From: JBMZCV01 sp049613665
Lineage (GTDB): Bacteria; Bacteroidota; Bacteroidia; Chitinophagales; UBA2359
Length of the DNA stretch: 64,000 bases
Reading direction: 5' to 3'
NCBI GenBank assembly: GCA_049613665.1
Contig: JBMZCV010000001.1
Span: forward strand, 1 to 64,000
The notes below the pieces were generated by a model that ran no database searches, was not told where the DNA came from, and worked only from the letters and a program-made list of their open reading frames with translations. The position numbers and the translations under genes were made by a program. Of the stretch, positions 27,723 to 35,292 are shown piece by piece (position 1 is the stretch's first letter; each line of letters starts with the position of its first letter).

Positions 27723-28319
27723 CTAAGCTGCCATACGATGTACTGTTTTGGTCATCGCTTTTTCGGTAGGCATATAAATTTCGGTCGTAGTTGGTTTTGT
27801 TATTTGTTTCAACATAATAGACTGCAACGTTTTTCTAGCTCTGTGCAAACGCACCTTTGCAGCCGATAGCGAAATTTCTTCTTGCTCTGCAATATCTTTT
27901 ATACTCCAATTTTCATAATAAAACCGCTCAATTACATTTTTTTCTCGCTCATTTAACGCAATCAAAGCTGCCTTTAGCTCTTTATTTTCCGCTGCTACAT
28001 TATCTTCAAACAATACTTCATTCAAACATTCTAAAGGCACAAAAAATCGTTGTTTTCGTCTATAATAATTGTTGCATACATTGCGTAAAATACCCGTTAG
28101 CCAAGGTCTAAAAAGCTGCTTTTCTTTCAACTTTTCGATATTCAAATAAGCTTCTATTAAAGTATCTTGCAAAATATCTTTGGCCAAAGCAACATTCTTG
28201 GTGCGTTTTATTGCCATTTTCAGAAAGTAATCATAATTCAATGCAATTAGCTCATTAAATGCTCTCGTATTTCCTTTAGCAGCTTCTTCTACTAATTTTA
28301 TTTCATTTGCCAACTTCAT
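27723..28319 (-). CDS. ECF-type RNA polymerase sigma factor
   Basis: This 198-residue sigma-70 family protein has region 2 (FNELIALNYDYFLKMAIKRTKNVALAKDILQDTLIEAYLNIEKL...LFRPWLTGILRNVCNNYYRRKQRF) and region 4 (ALNEREKNVIERFYYENWSIKDIAEQEEISLSAAKVRLHRARKTLQ). It is shorter and diverged from the sigma factor at 19112, so it likely has a different target set. No anti-sigma gene is next to it. The C-terminal ~25 residues after region 4 are a Thr/Met-rich tail. It is on the same strand as the T9SS gene downstream, separated by a terminator. Confidence 0.92.
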   Translation of the reverse strand: MKLANEIKLVEEAAKGNTRAFNELIALNYDYFLKMAIKRTKNVALAKDILQDTLIEAYLNIEKLKEKQLFRPWLTGILRNVCNNYYRRKQRFFVPLECLNEVLFEDNVAAENKELKAALIALNEREKNVIERFYYENWSIKDIAEQEEISLSAAKVRLHRARKTLQSIMLKQITKPTTTEIYMPTEKAMTKTVHRMAA

Positions 28320-28780
28320 AAAAGTGTTTATTTTGTAGTTTCGTTTTTTAGCTAAAAAAAATCAGACTATTTACCTTTAGCCAAACAAGAAGAATAAAAT
28401 GCTCATTTATGAAAGCCAACATCTTAGTTTTCAATGTGTTAATGCCTCAAACAAGTCATACTAAATTAGTGATTGGCATTTAGGCATTTTTTTACCCAAA
28501 TTGTCATAACGTAAATGAGTTACAAAAATAGTTTTTTATCCTATTTTATAACAGCTTTTGCTTAGAAAAAGTTTGAAGTTAATTTTTTTTTCATAAAAAA
28601 TGAAAGCTATTTTTCATAAATAAAAAATATGTGTTAAAATTTGATAAAAAAGTAATAAAAAGCTTTATTATATCGTATAATCCTTGTTAGAAAGCTTGTT
28701 TTTTTTACAGTCAAAAAAACTAACATTAATTTATGCAAGTTTAAGCTTGTATTACATTTATTTAATAGAAAAATAATTTA
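28320..28780. other. Divergent intergenic region
   Basis: The region lies between divergently transcribed sigma factor and thioredoxin-fold genes. A reversed repeat A start (TAGTGATTGGCATTTAGG) occurs near 28469. Both promoters must lie here but no unambiguous box pair was found. Confidence 0.4.
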
Positions 28781-29365
28781 ATGAAAAATTTATTGTTGAA
28801 TACCACACTTTTGGCCTTCTTCTTAATATTTAGTGCTTTTAGCCTCAAAAATGGTGAAGCCAACAACGCCTCAGAAAATGCTGGCGAAAAAATCGAATGG
28901 CTAACGATGGAAGAAGCCGTAAAAAGAAATGCCACAGAACCTCGTCGCATTATTGTAGATGTATATACGAGCTGGTGTGGCTGGTGCAAAAAAATGGATA
29001 AAACTACTTTTCAGCACCCAGATGTTGCCAAATATGTCGGTAAAAAATACTATGCTGTAAAGCTAGATGCCGAAAGCAAAGAGCCAATAACGGTTGGCGA
29101 TATAACATACAAATATATTGCTCAAGGCAAAAAAGGACTGCACGAATTAGCCTATTCTTTGTTGGGTAATCGCCAAAGCTATCCTTCAGTAGCTGTTTTG
29201 GACAAAGATTTGTCGAAGCTTACCATCATTCAAGGCTATATGGACGCTAAAGATATGGACAGAGCCTTGCGATATTTTGGCGATGGCTACTACGAAAAAG
29301 GTATCAAATGGGGAGTTTTTGAGAAAAAATTCAAATCACGCATCAAAGGTGGTAAGAAAAAATAA
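28781..29365 (+). CDS. Exported thioredoxin-fold protein
   Basis: This 194-residue protein has an N-terminal signal peptide (LLLNTTLLAFFLIFSAFS). A thioredoxin-like domain (Thioredoxin_7/DUF255 type) follows with active-site C66-G-W-C69 in VDVYTSWCGWCKKMDKTTF. The cis-Pro region is NRQSYPSVAVLDKD. It probably works in the periplasm as a disulphide oxidoreductase. The C-terminal ~40 residues are basic (KKFKSRIKGGKKK). It is on the same strand as the lipoprotein gene, but a 383-bp gap makes one operon unlikely. The redox partner is unknown. Confidence 0.9.
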   Translation: MKNLLLNTTLLAFFLIFSAFSLKNGEANNASENAGEKIEWLTMEEAVKRNATEPRRIIVDVYTSWCGWCKKMDKTTFQHPDVAKYVGKKYYAVKLDAESKEPITVGDITYKYIAQGKKGLHELAYSLLGNRQSYPSVAVLDKDLSKLTIIQGYMDAKDMDRALRYFGDGYYEKGIKWGVFEKKFKSRIKGGKKK

Positions 29366-29748
29366 TTTTTAAAAACACTCTAATTCTACTTTGGCACTTC
29401 GAGTAGTCAATCAGAAATTTTTGGGCATTTCAACGCTCAAAAAAACAACTTATTGGTTTGCTGTTGACTAGAAAAATAGAACAATATATTTTCCTAATTC
29501 TTTTGCTAAAAAAGAATTAGGTTTTTTAAATTTTATCTAATCCATCGCAAAAAAAATGGTTGCTATTTTAGATAAATAGACGAAAAAACTTGCCTAAGCA
29601 ATAACCTTTTCAGTTGTCGTTGGCCAATTATTTCGTTTATTTACTTTTTAAAAATAAATAAAATAGTAGTATATTTTTTTTGCTAAAAAACTGATAAAGA
29701 CTTACATTTGTCATAAAATTTCTTTTTTTATTTAAAAATTTATACATA
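29366..29748. other. Intergenic region
   Basis: No gene was seen. TAGTCAA at 29404 and TTGACTA at 29464 bound a 67-bp imperfect palindromic segment that might be a small decayed element. It is otherwise AT-rich leader DNA for the lipoprotein gene. Confidence 0.4.
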
Positions 29749-30405
29749 ATGAAACCTCTAAAAACCATTTTAGCATTTTTATTTATTTGTTCAATATCAT
29801 TTTCAGCTTGTCAAAACGATGCTATGATTGAAAATGTTAAACCTCAAAAGGTAGCTAAAGAAGACTTGCCAACTATCACAACCGAAGCTGGCAATTTTAA
29901 ATTGTTTCAAGCCAAAAAACGCCCTTACGAAATCTTGTTGCCAGAAGGTTGGAAAACAAAAGAACATTGGAAGTCTGGCTCTTTGAAATCGCAAGTGCCA
30001 AATCCTACGACAAAAGCCGAAAATCCGTTTCGTGAAAATATATTGATAATACCGATGAAAGGACGCATCAATTATAACAAGAAAACGAAACAAATGGAAA
30101 GTGCTCCTATTAATTTAAAGGATTTTGTAAAAAAGCATATTGATGTTTTAAAAACAAAGTATAAAGATGTGAAAATTTTGGCACAAACCGATATGGAGTT
30201 GAACAAAAAGGCGACTACAAAATTAGTATATCAACATTTATATAAAGAAGACCATGAAGAAAAAAAGCAATTGTTGCAATTGGAAACCTACATTTTGATA
30301 GATAAAAATGAAGCTTTTTTGATTTCTTTTGTCGACTCAGCTGATGATTTTCAAAAATCTCAAAAAATGTTTGATACCATTATAGGCAGTTTAAAATTTA
30401 AATAA
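29749..30405 (+). CDS. Lipoprotein of unknown function
   Basis: This 218-residue protein has a lipoprotein signal peptide with lipobox SFSAC (Cys near residue 21), so it should be membrane-anchored. The mature part is Lys-rich with an alternating alpha/beta pattern (FKLFQAKKRPYEILLPEGWK...ENILIIPMKG...LETYILIDKNEAFLISFVDSADDFQK). This resembles small PsbP/MOG1-like lipoproteins, but that is only a resemblance. It lies 20 bp upstream of urocanate hydratase and is probably co-transcribed with it. No link to histidine breakdown is known. Confidence 0.7.
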   Translation: MKPLKTILAFLFICSISFSACQNDAMIENVKPQKVAKEDLPTITTEAGNFKLFQAKKRPYEILLPEGWKTKEHWKSGSLKSQVPNPTTKAENPFRENILIIPMKGRINYNKKTKQMESAPINLKDFVKKHIDVLKTKYKDVKILAQTDMELNKKATTKLVYQHLYKEDHEEKKQLLQLETYILIDKNEAFLISFVDSADDFQKSQKMFDTIIGSLKFK

Positions 30406-30425
30406 AACAAAATAAAATACCTCTT

Positions 30426-32102
30426 ATGTCGAATGAATTAACAGAGTTGCGAAAACTCATTTCGCCAACGCCAACAGGCACAACGCTAAACTGCAAAGGT
30501 TGGGTGCAAGAAGGTGCTTTGCGTATGTTGCACAACAACTTAGACCCAGATGTAGCTGAAGAGCCTTCAAAATTGGTGGTGTATGGTGGCACAGGAAAAG
30601 CGGCACGAAATTGGCCTGCTTTTCATCTTATCGTCAAGGCTTTGAAAGACTTGAATGATGACGAAACTTTGCTCGTGCAATCTGGCAAACCTGTCGGTAT
30701 TTTGCCTACACACAAAGATGCTCCTCGTGTGATTATTGCGAACTCCAACTTAGTCGGAAATTGGGCAAATTGGGAGCATTTCAGAGAGCTAGAACGCAAA
30801 GGTTTGATGATGTATGGTCAGATGACGGCTGGCTCGTGGATTTATATCGGCACGCAAGGCATTGTGCAAGGTACTTACGAAACTTATTTGTCGCTCGCTA
30901 CTATGCACTACGATGGTTCGCTGAAAGGCACGCTAAATGTAACGGCTGGACTCGGCGGTATGGGCGGAGCTCAACCATTGGCTATCACAATGAATGAAGG
31001 CGTTGCTCTTGTGGCAGAAGTGGAAGAATGGCGTATCGACAAGCGTTTGGAAACTCGCTATTTGGACGAAAAATATACAGATATTGATGCGGCAATTGAT
31101 GCGGCTGTGGCAGCGAAAAAGGCCGAAAAAGCGGTTTCTATCGGTGTGGTAGCCAATGCGACTGAATTATTAGAGCGTTTGATTGAGCGAAATATCACGC
31201 CAGATACTTTGACAGACCAAACTTCGGCACATGATGAAGGCAGTTATTTTCCTGATGGAATGAGTGTGGAAGCTGCCAAAACACTAAAAAGTGTGAATGC
31301 TGATGAGTTTAGAAGTCGGTCTTTGGACACGATGGCAAAACACATCGAATTGATGCTCGAATTGCAAAAACGTGGTGCGATTACTTTCGATTATGGCAAC
31401 AATTTGAGAGGCCAAGCGAAAGATAAAAGAGGCGTTGAAAATGCTTTTGACTTTCCTGGTTTTGTGCCTGCTTATATCCGTCCATTGTTTTGCAAAGGCT
31501 CTGGGCCGTTTCGCTTTGTGGCACTTTCTGGCGACCCAGAAGACATTAAGGTTTGCGATGCCAAATTGCTAGAGTTGTTTCCAGAAAACAAAGGTTTGGA
31601 ACGTTGGATTCGTTTGGCGACCGAAAAAATTGCTTTTCAAGGTTTGCCTGCTCGTATTTGCTGGCTGGCGATGGGCGAGCGACAAAAGGCTGCTTTGGCT
31701 TTCAACGAATTGGTGCGTACTGGCAAGGTGAAAGCTCCTATCGTGATTGGGCGTGACCATTTGGATACTGGCTCGGTAGCTTCGCCAAATCGTGAGACGG
31801 AAGCGATGCTCGACGGTTCTGATGCGGTTTCGGATTGGCCTATTTTGAATGCTTTGATAAATACTGCTGGCGGTGCTTCGTGGGTGTCTTTTCATCATGG
31901 CGGCGGCGTTGGTATGGGCTATTCGCTGCACGCAGGTATGGTGATTGTGGCTGATGGTACGGACGATGCCGAGCGTCGTTTGCGTCGTGTGCTGAACAAT
32001 GACCCTGCTATGGGCGTTATTCGTCATGCAGATGCTGGCTATGATATTGCGAAAGATACGGCTAGGAAGTTTAGGCTGGATTTGGAAGGACGATTTTCTT
32101 AG
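30426..32102 (+). CDS. hutU: Urocanate hydratase
   Basis: This 558-residue cytosolic enzyme converts urocanate to 4-imidazolone-5-propionate, the second step of histidine degradation, using tightly bound NAD. Length equals the family norm. The urocanase signature FQGLPARICW is intact, including the active-site Cys. Also present are the NAD-binding GLGGMGGAQPLA loop and the highly conserved GRDHLDTGSVASPNRETE and VSFHHGGGVGMGYS blocks. No hutH, hutI or hutG lies in the window, so the pathway genes are dispersed. Its DNA is visibly GC-richer than its neighbours. A double-hairpin repeat C lies just downstream. Confidence 0.98.
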   Translation: MSNELTELRKLISPTPTGTTLNCKGWVQEGALRMLHNNLDPDVAEEPSKLVVYGGTGKAARNWPAFHLIVKALKDLNDDETLLVQSGKPVGILPTHKDAPRVIIANSNLVGNWANWEHFRELERKGLMMYGQMTAGSWIYIGTQGIVQGTYETYLSLATMHYDGSLKGTLNVTAGLGGMGGAQPLAITMNEGVALVAEVEEWRIDKRLETRYLDEKYTDIDAAIDAAVAAKKAEKAVSIGVVANATELLERLIERNITPDTLTDQTSAHDEGSYFPDGMSVEAAKTLKSVNADEFRSRSLDTMAKHIELMLELQKRGAITFDYGNNLRGQAKDKRGVENAFDFPGFVPAYIRPLFCKGSGPFRFVALSGDPEDIKVCDAKLLELFPENKGLERWIRLATEKIAFQGLPARICWLAMGERQKAALAFNELVRTGKVKAPIVIGRDHLDTGSVASPNRETEAMLDGSDAVSDWPILNALINTAGGASWVSFHHGGGVGMGYSLHAGMVIVADGTDDAERRLRRVLNNDPAMGVIRHADAGYDIAKDTARKFRLDLEGRFS

Positions 32103-32183
32103 TTTTTAATTTTTAGTTGGGAGTTTTTAGTTTTCGTTAAATTTCATTCTCCATATTCTAAATCAACAAGAAATAAGACAATT

Positions 32184-32294
32184 AGGTGGTAGGCATTTTG
32201 AAAATGCCTGCCACCACACCTATTTCAAAGTAGTAACATTTAGGAATAAAAGAACAAATCTAGGTGGCAGGCACTTTAGAAGTGCCTACCACCT
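32184..32294. repeat. Double-hairpin dispersed repeat C (111 bp)
   Basis: Hairpin one (32184-32215) is AGGTGGTAGGCATTTT plus its near-perfect complement. Hairpin two (32262-32294) is AGGTGGCAGGCACTT plus complement. A 46-bp spacer containing TATTTCAAAG and AACAAATCT separates them. The element at 60164-60274 is the same 111-bp sequence in reverse orientation. The second hairpin, followed by TTTTTTG, may also end hutU transcription. Confidence 0.88.
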
Positions 32295-32314
32295 TTTTTG
32301 TTTGGAAAATGTTT

Positions 32315-32322
32315 TATATTTG
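32315..32322 (+). promoter_or_regulatory. Candidate -7 box for TIR gene 1
   Basis: TATATTTG (TANNTTTG) lies 38 bp before the ATG, with TTTTTTG upstream at 32294-32300. The same motif precedes the genes at 33919 and 35293. Confidence 0.5.
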
Positions 32323-32360
32323 TGTTAATTTAGTTTTTTTATAAAAAGGGAAAGAAAAAA

Positions 32361-33200
32361 ATGGAAGAAAAAATAGTTGTTTGGGAAGGAAACGAATTTT
32401 ATAAGATTAACATAAAAGGACGAAATTCAAATGATACAATAATTAGTAATATTAAAACAAAATTAAAAGATTTTTATCCTCTAGAAAGTAAGGTTTTATT
32501 TTTAAAAACCCTTCAAAATAATATAATTAAAGATATTTTACCACTCCTCAACAAAAAAACAGTGTCATGGATAACAACAATTCCTCCAAAATTTCAAGTA
32601 ACGCCTACATTTCAAAAACAGATAAAAAAGCAAAGAGTCTTATTTTCTTACATTAAACAAGAAATAAAGATACTTCAGTCATTTAATATTAAGGAACATT
32701 TAGATGAAATTTTAATAAATGCAAAAACGAAAAACTATAAGGATTCAAAAAAAAGAAATAAAGTTTATCTATGTTATAGCACCAAAGATAATTTTCACAA
32801 AAATGAAATAAAAAAATACTTTAAACCTCTTTTGTTCAAAGATGCAATTTGGTGTAAAGATAACATTAAAGCTCATGAAGTTAAGAATGAAAAAATAAAA
32901 CAAGCTATTAGCGAAACAAAAGTTGCCATTTTCTTGGTAAGCACAGATTTTTTGGCCTCTGATTTTGTAATGGATAAAGAAGTTCCTGCCATTTTGAAAG
33001 CCGTTGAAAAAGGGCATACTTTTCCGCTTGTTATCATTTTAAAACCTTGTTCATTTACAGATATTCCAAGTTTAAATAAGTATCAAACCGTAAATCCACC
33101 AACGCAAGAAGTTAGTAGAATGGACGAAAACGAAAAAGCAGCTTTGTTTGTCAATTTGGTGCGGCTGACGATGGAAATTTTAGATTATGGAAAGGAGTAG
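32361..33200 (+). CDS. TIR-domain protein 1
   Basis: This 279-residue soluble protein has a C-terminal TIR domain (~133-275). It opens NKVYLCYSTKDN, has the alpha-C segment STDFLASDFVMDKEVP with Glu207 at the usual catalytic-Glu position of NAD-cleaving TIRs, and ends with a KYQTVNPP strand region. The N-terminal ~120 residues (IISNIKTKLKDFY, LFSYIKQEI...FNIKEHLDEIL) are helical and of no named family, possibly a sensor or adaptor domain. It is a paralogue of the protein at 35293-36159; TIR halves are far more alike than N-termini. Immune-type NADase is inferred. It has its own TANNTTTG promoter box. Confidence 0.85.
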   Translation: MEEKIVVWEGNEFYKINIKGRNSNDTIISNIKTKLKDFYPLESKVLFLKTLQNNIIKDILPLLNKKTVSWITTIPPKFQVTPTFQKQIKKQRVLFSYIKQEIKILQSFNIKEHLDEILINAKTKNYKDSKKRNKVYLCYSTKDNFHKNEIKKYFKPLLFKDAIWCKDNIKAHEVKNEKIKQAISETKVAIFLVSTDFLASDFVMDKEVPAILKAVEKGHTFPLVIILKPCSFTDIPSLNKYQTVNPPTQEVSRMDENEKAALFVNLVRLTMEILDYGKE

Positions 33201-33300
33201 TATTGCTTTTTTTGTTGGAAAACATCAAAATTTATCTTTCTTTTATCCTAAAAAAAATCGTATATTTAAGCTATCTATAAAAAACAAATGCAATAGCAAC

Positions 33301-33540
33301 ATGAATACAACCACACCAATAAATACTCTAAATAAACATCAATTAGAAATTCTAAAGCTTTTTTCAAGAGAGTTAGAAGATGAAGATTTGATAGCTATCA
33401 AACGCCTTATAGTCAAATATTTAGCCGATAAAATTACAAAAATGGCTGACGAAATTTGGGAAGAAAAGAATTGGACAAATGACGATATGGATAAGCTGTT
33501 AAAGACACACAAAAGAACGCCTTATAATCCTAAAAACTGA
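33301..33540 (+). CDS. Small antitoxin-like protein
   Basis: This 79-residue acidic helical protein ends ADEIWEEKNWTNDDMDKLLK then THKRTPYNP. That tail is typical of small antitoxin-like proteins in Bacteroidota and cyanobacteria that precede PIN-type toxins. A start at 33187 would add 38 residues lying in non-coding-looking DNA with a TATATTTA promoter-like box, so the ATG at 33301 was chosen. No PIN gene directly follows; the only PIN-like gene is 0.75 kb further on and is broken. Antitoxin role is inferred. Confidence 0.55.
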   Translation: MNTTTPINTLNKHQLEILKLFSRELEDEDLIAIKRLIVKYLADKITKMADEIWEEKNWTNDDMDKLLKTHKRTPYNPKN

Positions 33541-33594
33541 TAATTTTGAAAGCACAAGAATTTCAAAAAATAATCGAAAAAAAATAACATCTTC

Positions 33595-33858
33595 ATGCAA
33601 AAAACATTAAACCTAGCCGAAATAAAAGCCCAATATCCCAATCAATGGGTATTAATAGGCAATCCAGAGTTGTCAAATCCGAATGTGTTAGACACTATCA
33701 TCAATCGTTTGGTGCGTGGCCTAGTGTTGTTGGCAAGCAAAGATAGACGAGAAATTGCTTATAAAGGTAGAGAATTAAGAAAAGGTTTTGAAAGCGTTAC
33801 TTGCATTTTTACTGGCGAAGTTCCTAAAAATAGAAAATGGTTGCTATTGAAAGATTAA
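33595..33858 (+). CDS. Small hypothetical protein
   Basis: This 87-residue protein begins MQKTLNLAEIKAQYPNQWVL and continues IGNPELSNPNVLDTIINRLVRGLVLLASKDRREIAYK. The pattern LxxIKxxYPxxWVL followed by a D.REI region is familiar from many small bacterial proteins found beside aspartic-protease-like or toxin-antitoxin genes. No function is established. It has no signal peptide or membrane helix. It follows the antitoxin-like gene by 54 bp and could be co-transcribed. Confidence 0.6.
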   Translation: MQKTLNLAEIKAQYPNQWVLIGNPELSNPNVLDTIINRLVRGLVLLASKDRREIAYKGRELRKGFESVTCIFTGEVPKNRKWLLLKD

Positions 33859-33881
33859 TTGCTTTTTTTACTGAAATGTTT

Positions 33882-33889
33882 TATATTTG
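33882..33889 (+). promoter_or_regulatory. Candidate -7 box for gene 33919
   Basis: TATATTTG within ATGTTTTATATTTGTAAATA lies 29 bp before the ATG. The context is nearly identical to that upstream of TIR gene 1. Confidence 0.5.
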
Positions 33890-33918
33890 TAAATATCTTA
33901 ATTTTATAAAAAAGAAAC

Positions 33919-34275
33919 ATGAAAAAATATATATGGATAAATTATGATTTTGGCTTAAAAGGAGATTACGAAAATCTGTTCGCTTGGTTAGATAAATTAA
34001 ATGCAAAAGAATGCGGCAATAATTGTGCATTAGTTGTTGTCGATGATTTTGATAGTAGTAAAAATGTCCATGAATTTATTTTTGAGCAGCTAAAAGAAAA
34101 TGTAGATTTAGATGAAAAAAGAGATAGAGTCTATATCAATTGGCTAGAAAACTCGGCAAATGATAGCCATACAAACCCTAAAATAAAAGGGAAATTTATT
34201 TTTGGCAAAAGAAAAAGGTCGCCGTGGGAAGGCTATGCTCTTGGTATGGAAGAAGTGGAAGATGCAGGATATTAA
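33919..34275 (+). CDS. Hypothetical protein upstream of PIN gene
   Basis: This 118-residue soluble protein begins MKKYIWINYDFGLKGDYENLFAWLDKLNAKECGNN. It has a conserved-looking C-terminal block, KIKGKFIFGKRKRSPWEGYA. The pattern is of a small alpha/beta protein and no enzyme motif is seen. Its stop is 12 bp before the PIN-like gene, so the two were probably co-transcribed and it may be the partner of that toxin. The family is not named with confidence. It has its own TATATTTG box. Confidence 0.6.
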   Translation: MKKYIWINYDFGLKGDYENLFAWLDKLNAKECGNNCALVVVDDFDSSKNVHEFIFEQLKENVDLDEKRDRVYINWLENSANDSHTNPKIKGKFIFGKRKRSPWEGYALGMEEVEDAGY

Positions 34276-34287
34276 AATTATAACTTT

Positions 34288-34703
34288 ATGAAAGGAAGTG
34301 CATATATTTTGATTGACAGCACCTTTTGGATAGATTTAATCAATCCGAAAAATGAGCTTATCGAAGCCGAAATTGAGGCTAAATATGACTTAATAAAAGA
34401 ACATTATTGGATAGTTCCAATGCCAACATTTTATGAAACGCTAAGAACACGGTTTGTTAAAAATGTGATAGGCATGAAAAAGCTAGAATTTTTGTTGAAA
34501 CAACCTAATGTGAAAATTATTGGGAAGACAGTTTGGAAGAAACCATGTCAAGTAACAATTATTTGAATCGAAAACTTAGCCTTGTCGATATGATTATCAG
34601 AAATATTTTGAAAGATATTAACATTAGAGTTGATTATTTGGTAACTGACAATACTAGAGATTTTGCAGATGTTTGTGCAATGAGAGGTGTTGAAATCATT
34701 TGA
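34288..34703 (+). pseudogene. PIN-domain (VapC-like) ribonuclease, frameshifted
   Basis: The first frame (34288 onward) gives YILIDSTFWIDLI, the N-terminal PIN strand with its acidic residue, and runs to KIIG. It then leaves frame and stops at 34566. From the GGG at 34522-34524 the next frame continues EDSLEETMSSNNYLNRKLSL, VDMIIRNIL and YLVTDNTRDFADVCAMRGVEII to the TGA at 34701. That is the usual PIN C-terminal half (LSLVDMII and TxDxDFADVC). A one-base loss in the G-run explains the break. PIN toxins cleave RNA; this copy is probably dead unless the shift is programmed. Confidence 0.75.
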
Positions 34704-34721
34704 AAATGTTAAATTTTTGTT

Positions 34722-35225
34722 ATGAAAAACGTCATCAAAAAATACTGCCTAATATTCACTTTATTCTTGCTCACTTTCAGCATAAAAGCACAACAAAACA
34801 ATTTTTCGAGTTCTGCAAACATAGGAATTAGTACGCCAATTTTAGACAACGGAATAGGTTTTCATATTGGCTTAAATCCTGCTTATGCCTTGCATTCTCA
34901 TTTTTCGGTAGAAGGCCAAATTTCTTATTCTTATACAAAAATTAGCGGCACTTTTTTGTCAGGAAACAAAGGTAATATCTCGTCAATCAACACTTTAGTA
35001 GGCGGCAGATTATATTTTAATAGCGAAGAAAAAGCAGCACGTTTCTACATCAACTTTTTGCTAGGCGGAAATTATAAGGCCAAAACGATAAACAATATAG
35101 ATAAAGGTGGCGAATTTGGTATGAGTTTTTCGGGCGGTGGCTATTGCGAATGGAATAATTTGCTCATTGGAGCTGCTTATGAAACACCGCAAAATGTAGT
35201 TTTGAAAATTGGTTATGTTTTTTAA
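34722..35225 (+). CDS. Outer-membrane beta-barrel-type protein
   Basis: This 167-residue protein has a signal peptide (IFTLFLLTFSIKAQ). Alternating hydrophobic/polar strands rich in Gly, Tyr and Ser follow (VEGQISYSYTKISGTF, LVGGRLYFNSEEKAARFYINFLLGGNY). It ends in a strand with terminal Phe (VVLKIGYVF), the pattern recognised for outer-membrane insertion. It resembles the small 8-stranded porin-like OMP_b-brl families. It lies between the PIN remnant and TIR gene 2; no defence role is evident. Confidence 0.78.
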   Translation: MKNVIKKYCLIFTLFLLTFSIKAQQNNFSSSANIGISTPILDNGIGFHIGLNPAYALHSHFSVEGQISYSYTKISGTFLSGNKGNISSINTLVGGRLYFNSEEKAARFYINFLLGGNYKAKTINNIDKGGEFGMSFSGGGYCEWNNLLIGAAYETPQNVVLKIGYVF

Positions 35226-35254
35226 ACTTCTTACTTTTTTTGTTTAAAATCTTA

Positions 35255-35262
35255 TATATTTG
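35255..35262 (+). promoter_or_regulatory. Candidate -7 box for TIR gene 2
   Basis: TATATTTG lies 30 bp before the ATG, with TTTTTTTG at 35235-35242 upstream. The arrangement is like that of TIR gene 1. Confidence 0.5.
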
Positions 35263-35292
35263 TGCTAGTTTTTTATTTCAAAAAAAGTAAGC

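Noticed and set aside
29404..29470. Small 67-bp mobile element with TAGTCAA ends
   Set aside because: Inverted arms are short and imperfect and no second copy was found.
33187..33300. N-terminal extension of the antitoxin-like gene
   Set aside because: Translated sequence is unlike the family, and the stretch carries a promoter-like TATATTTA box.
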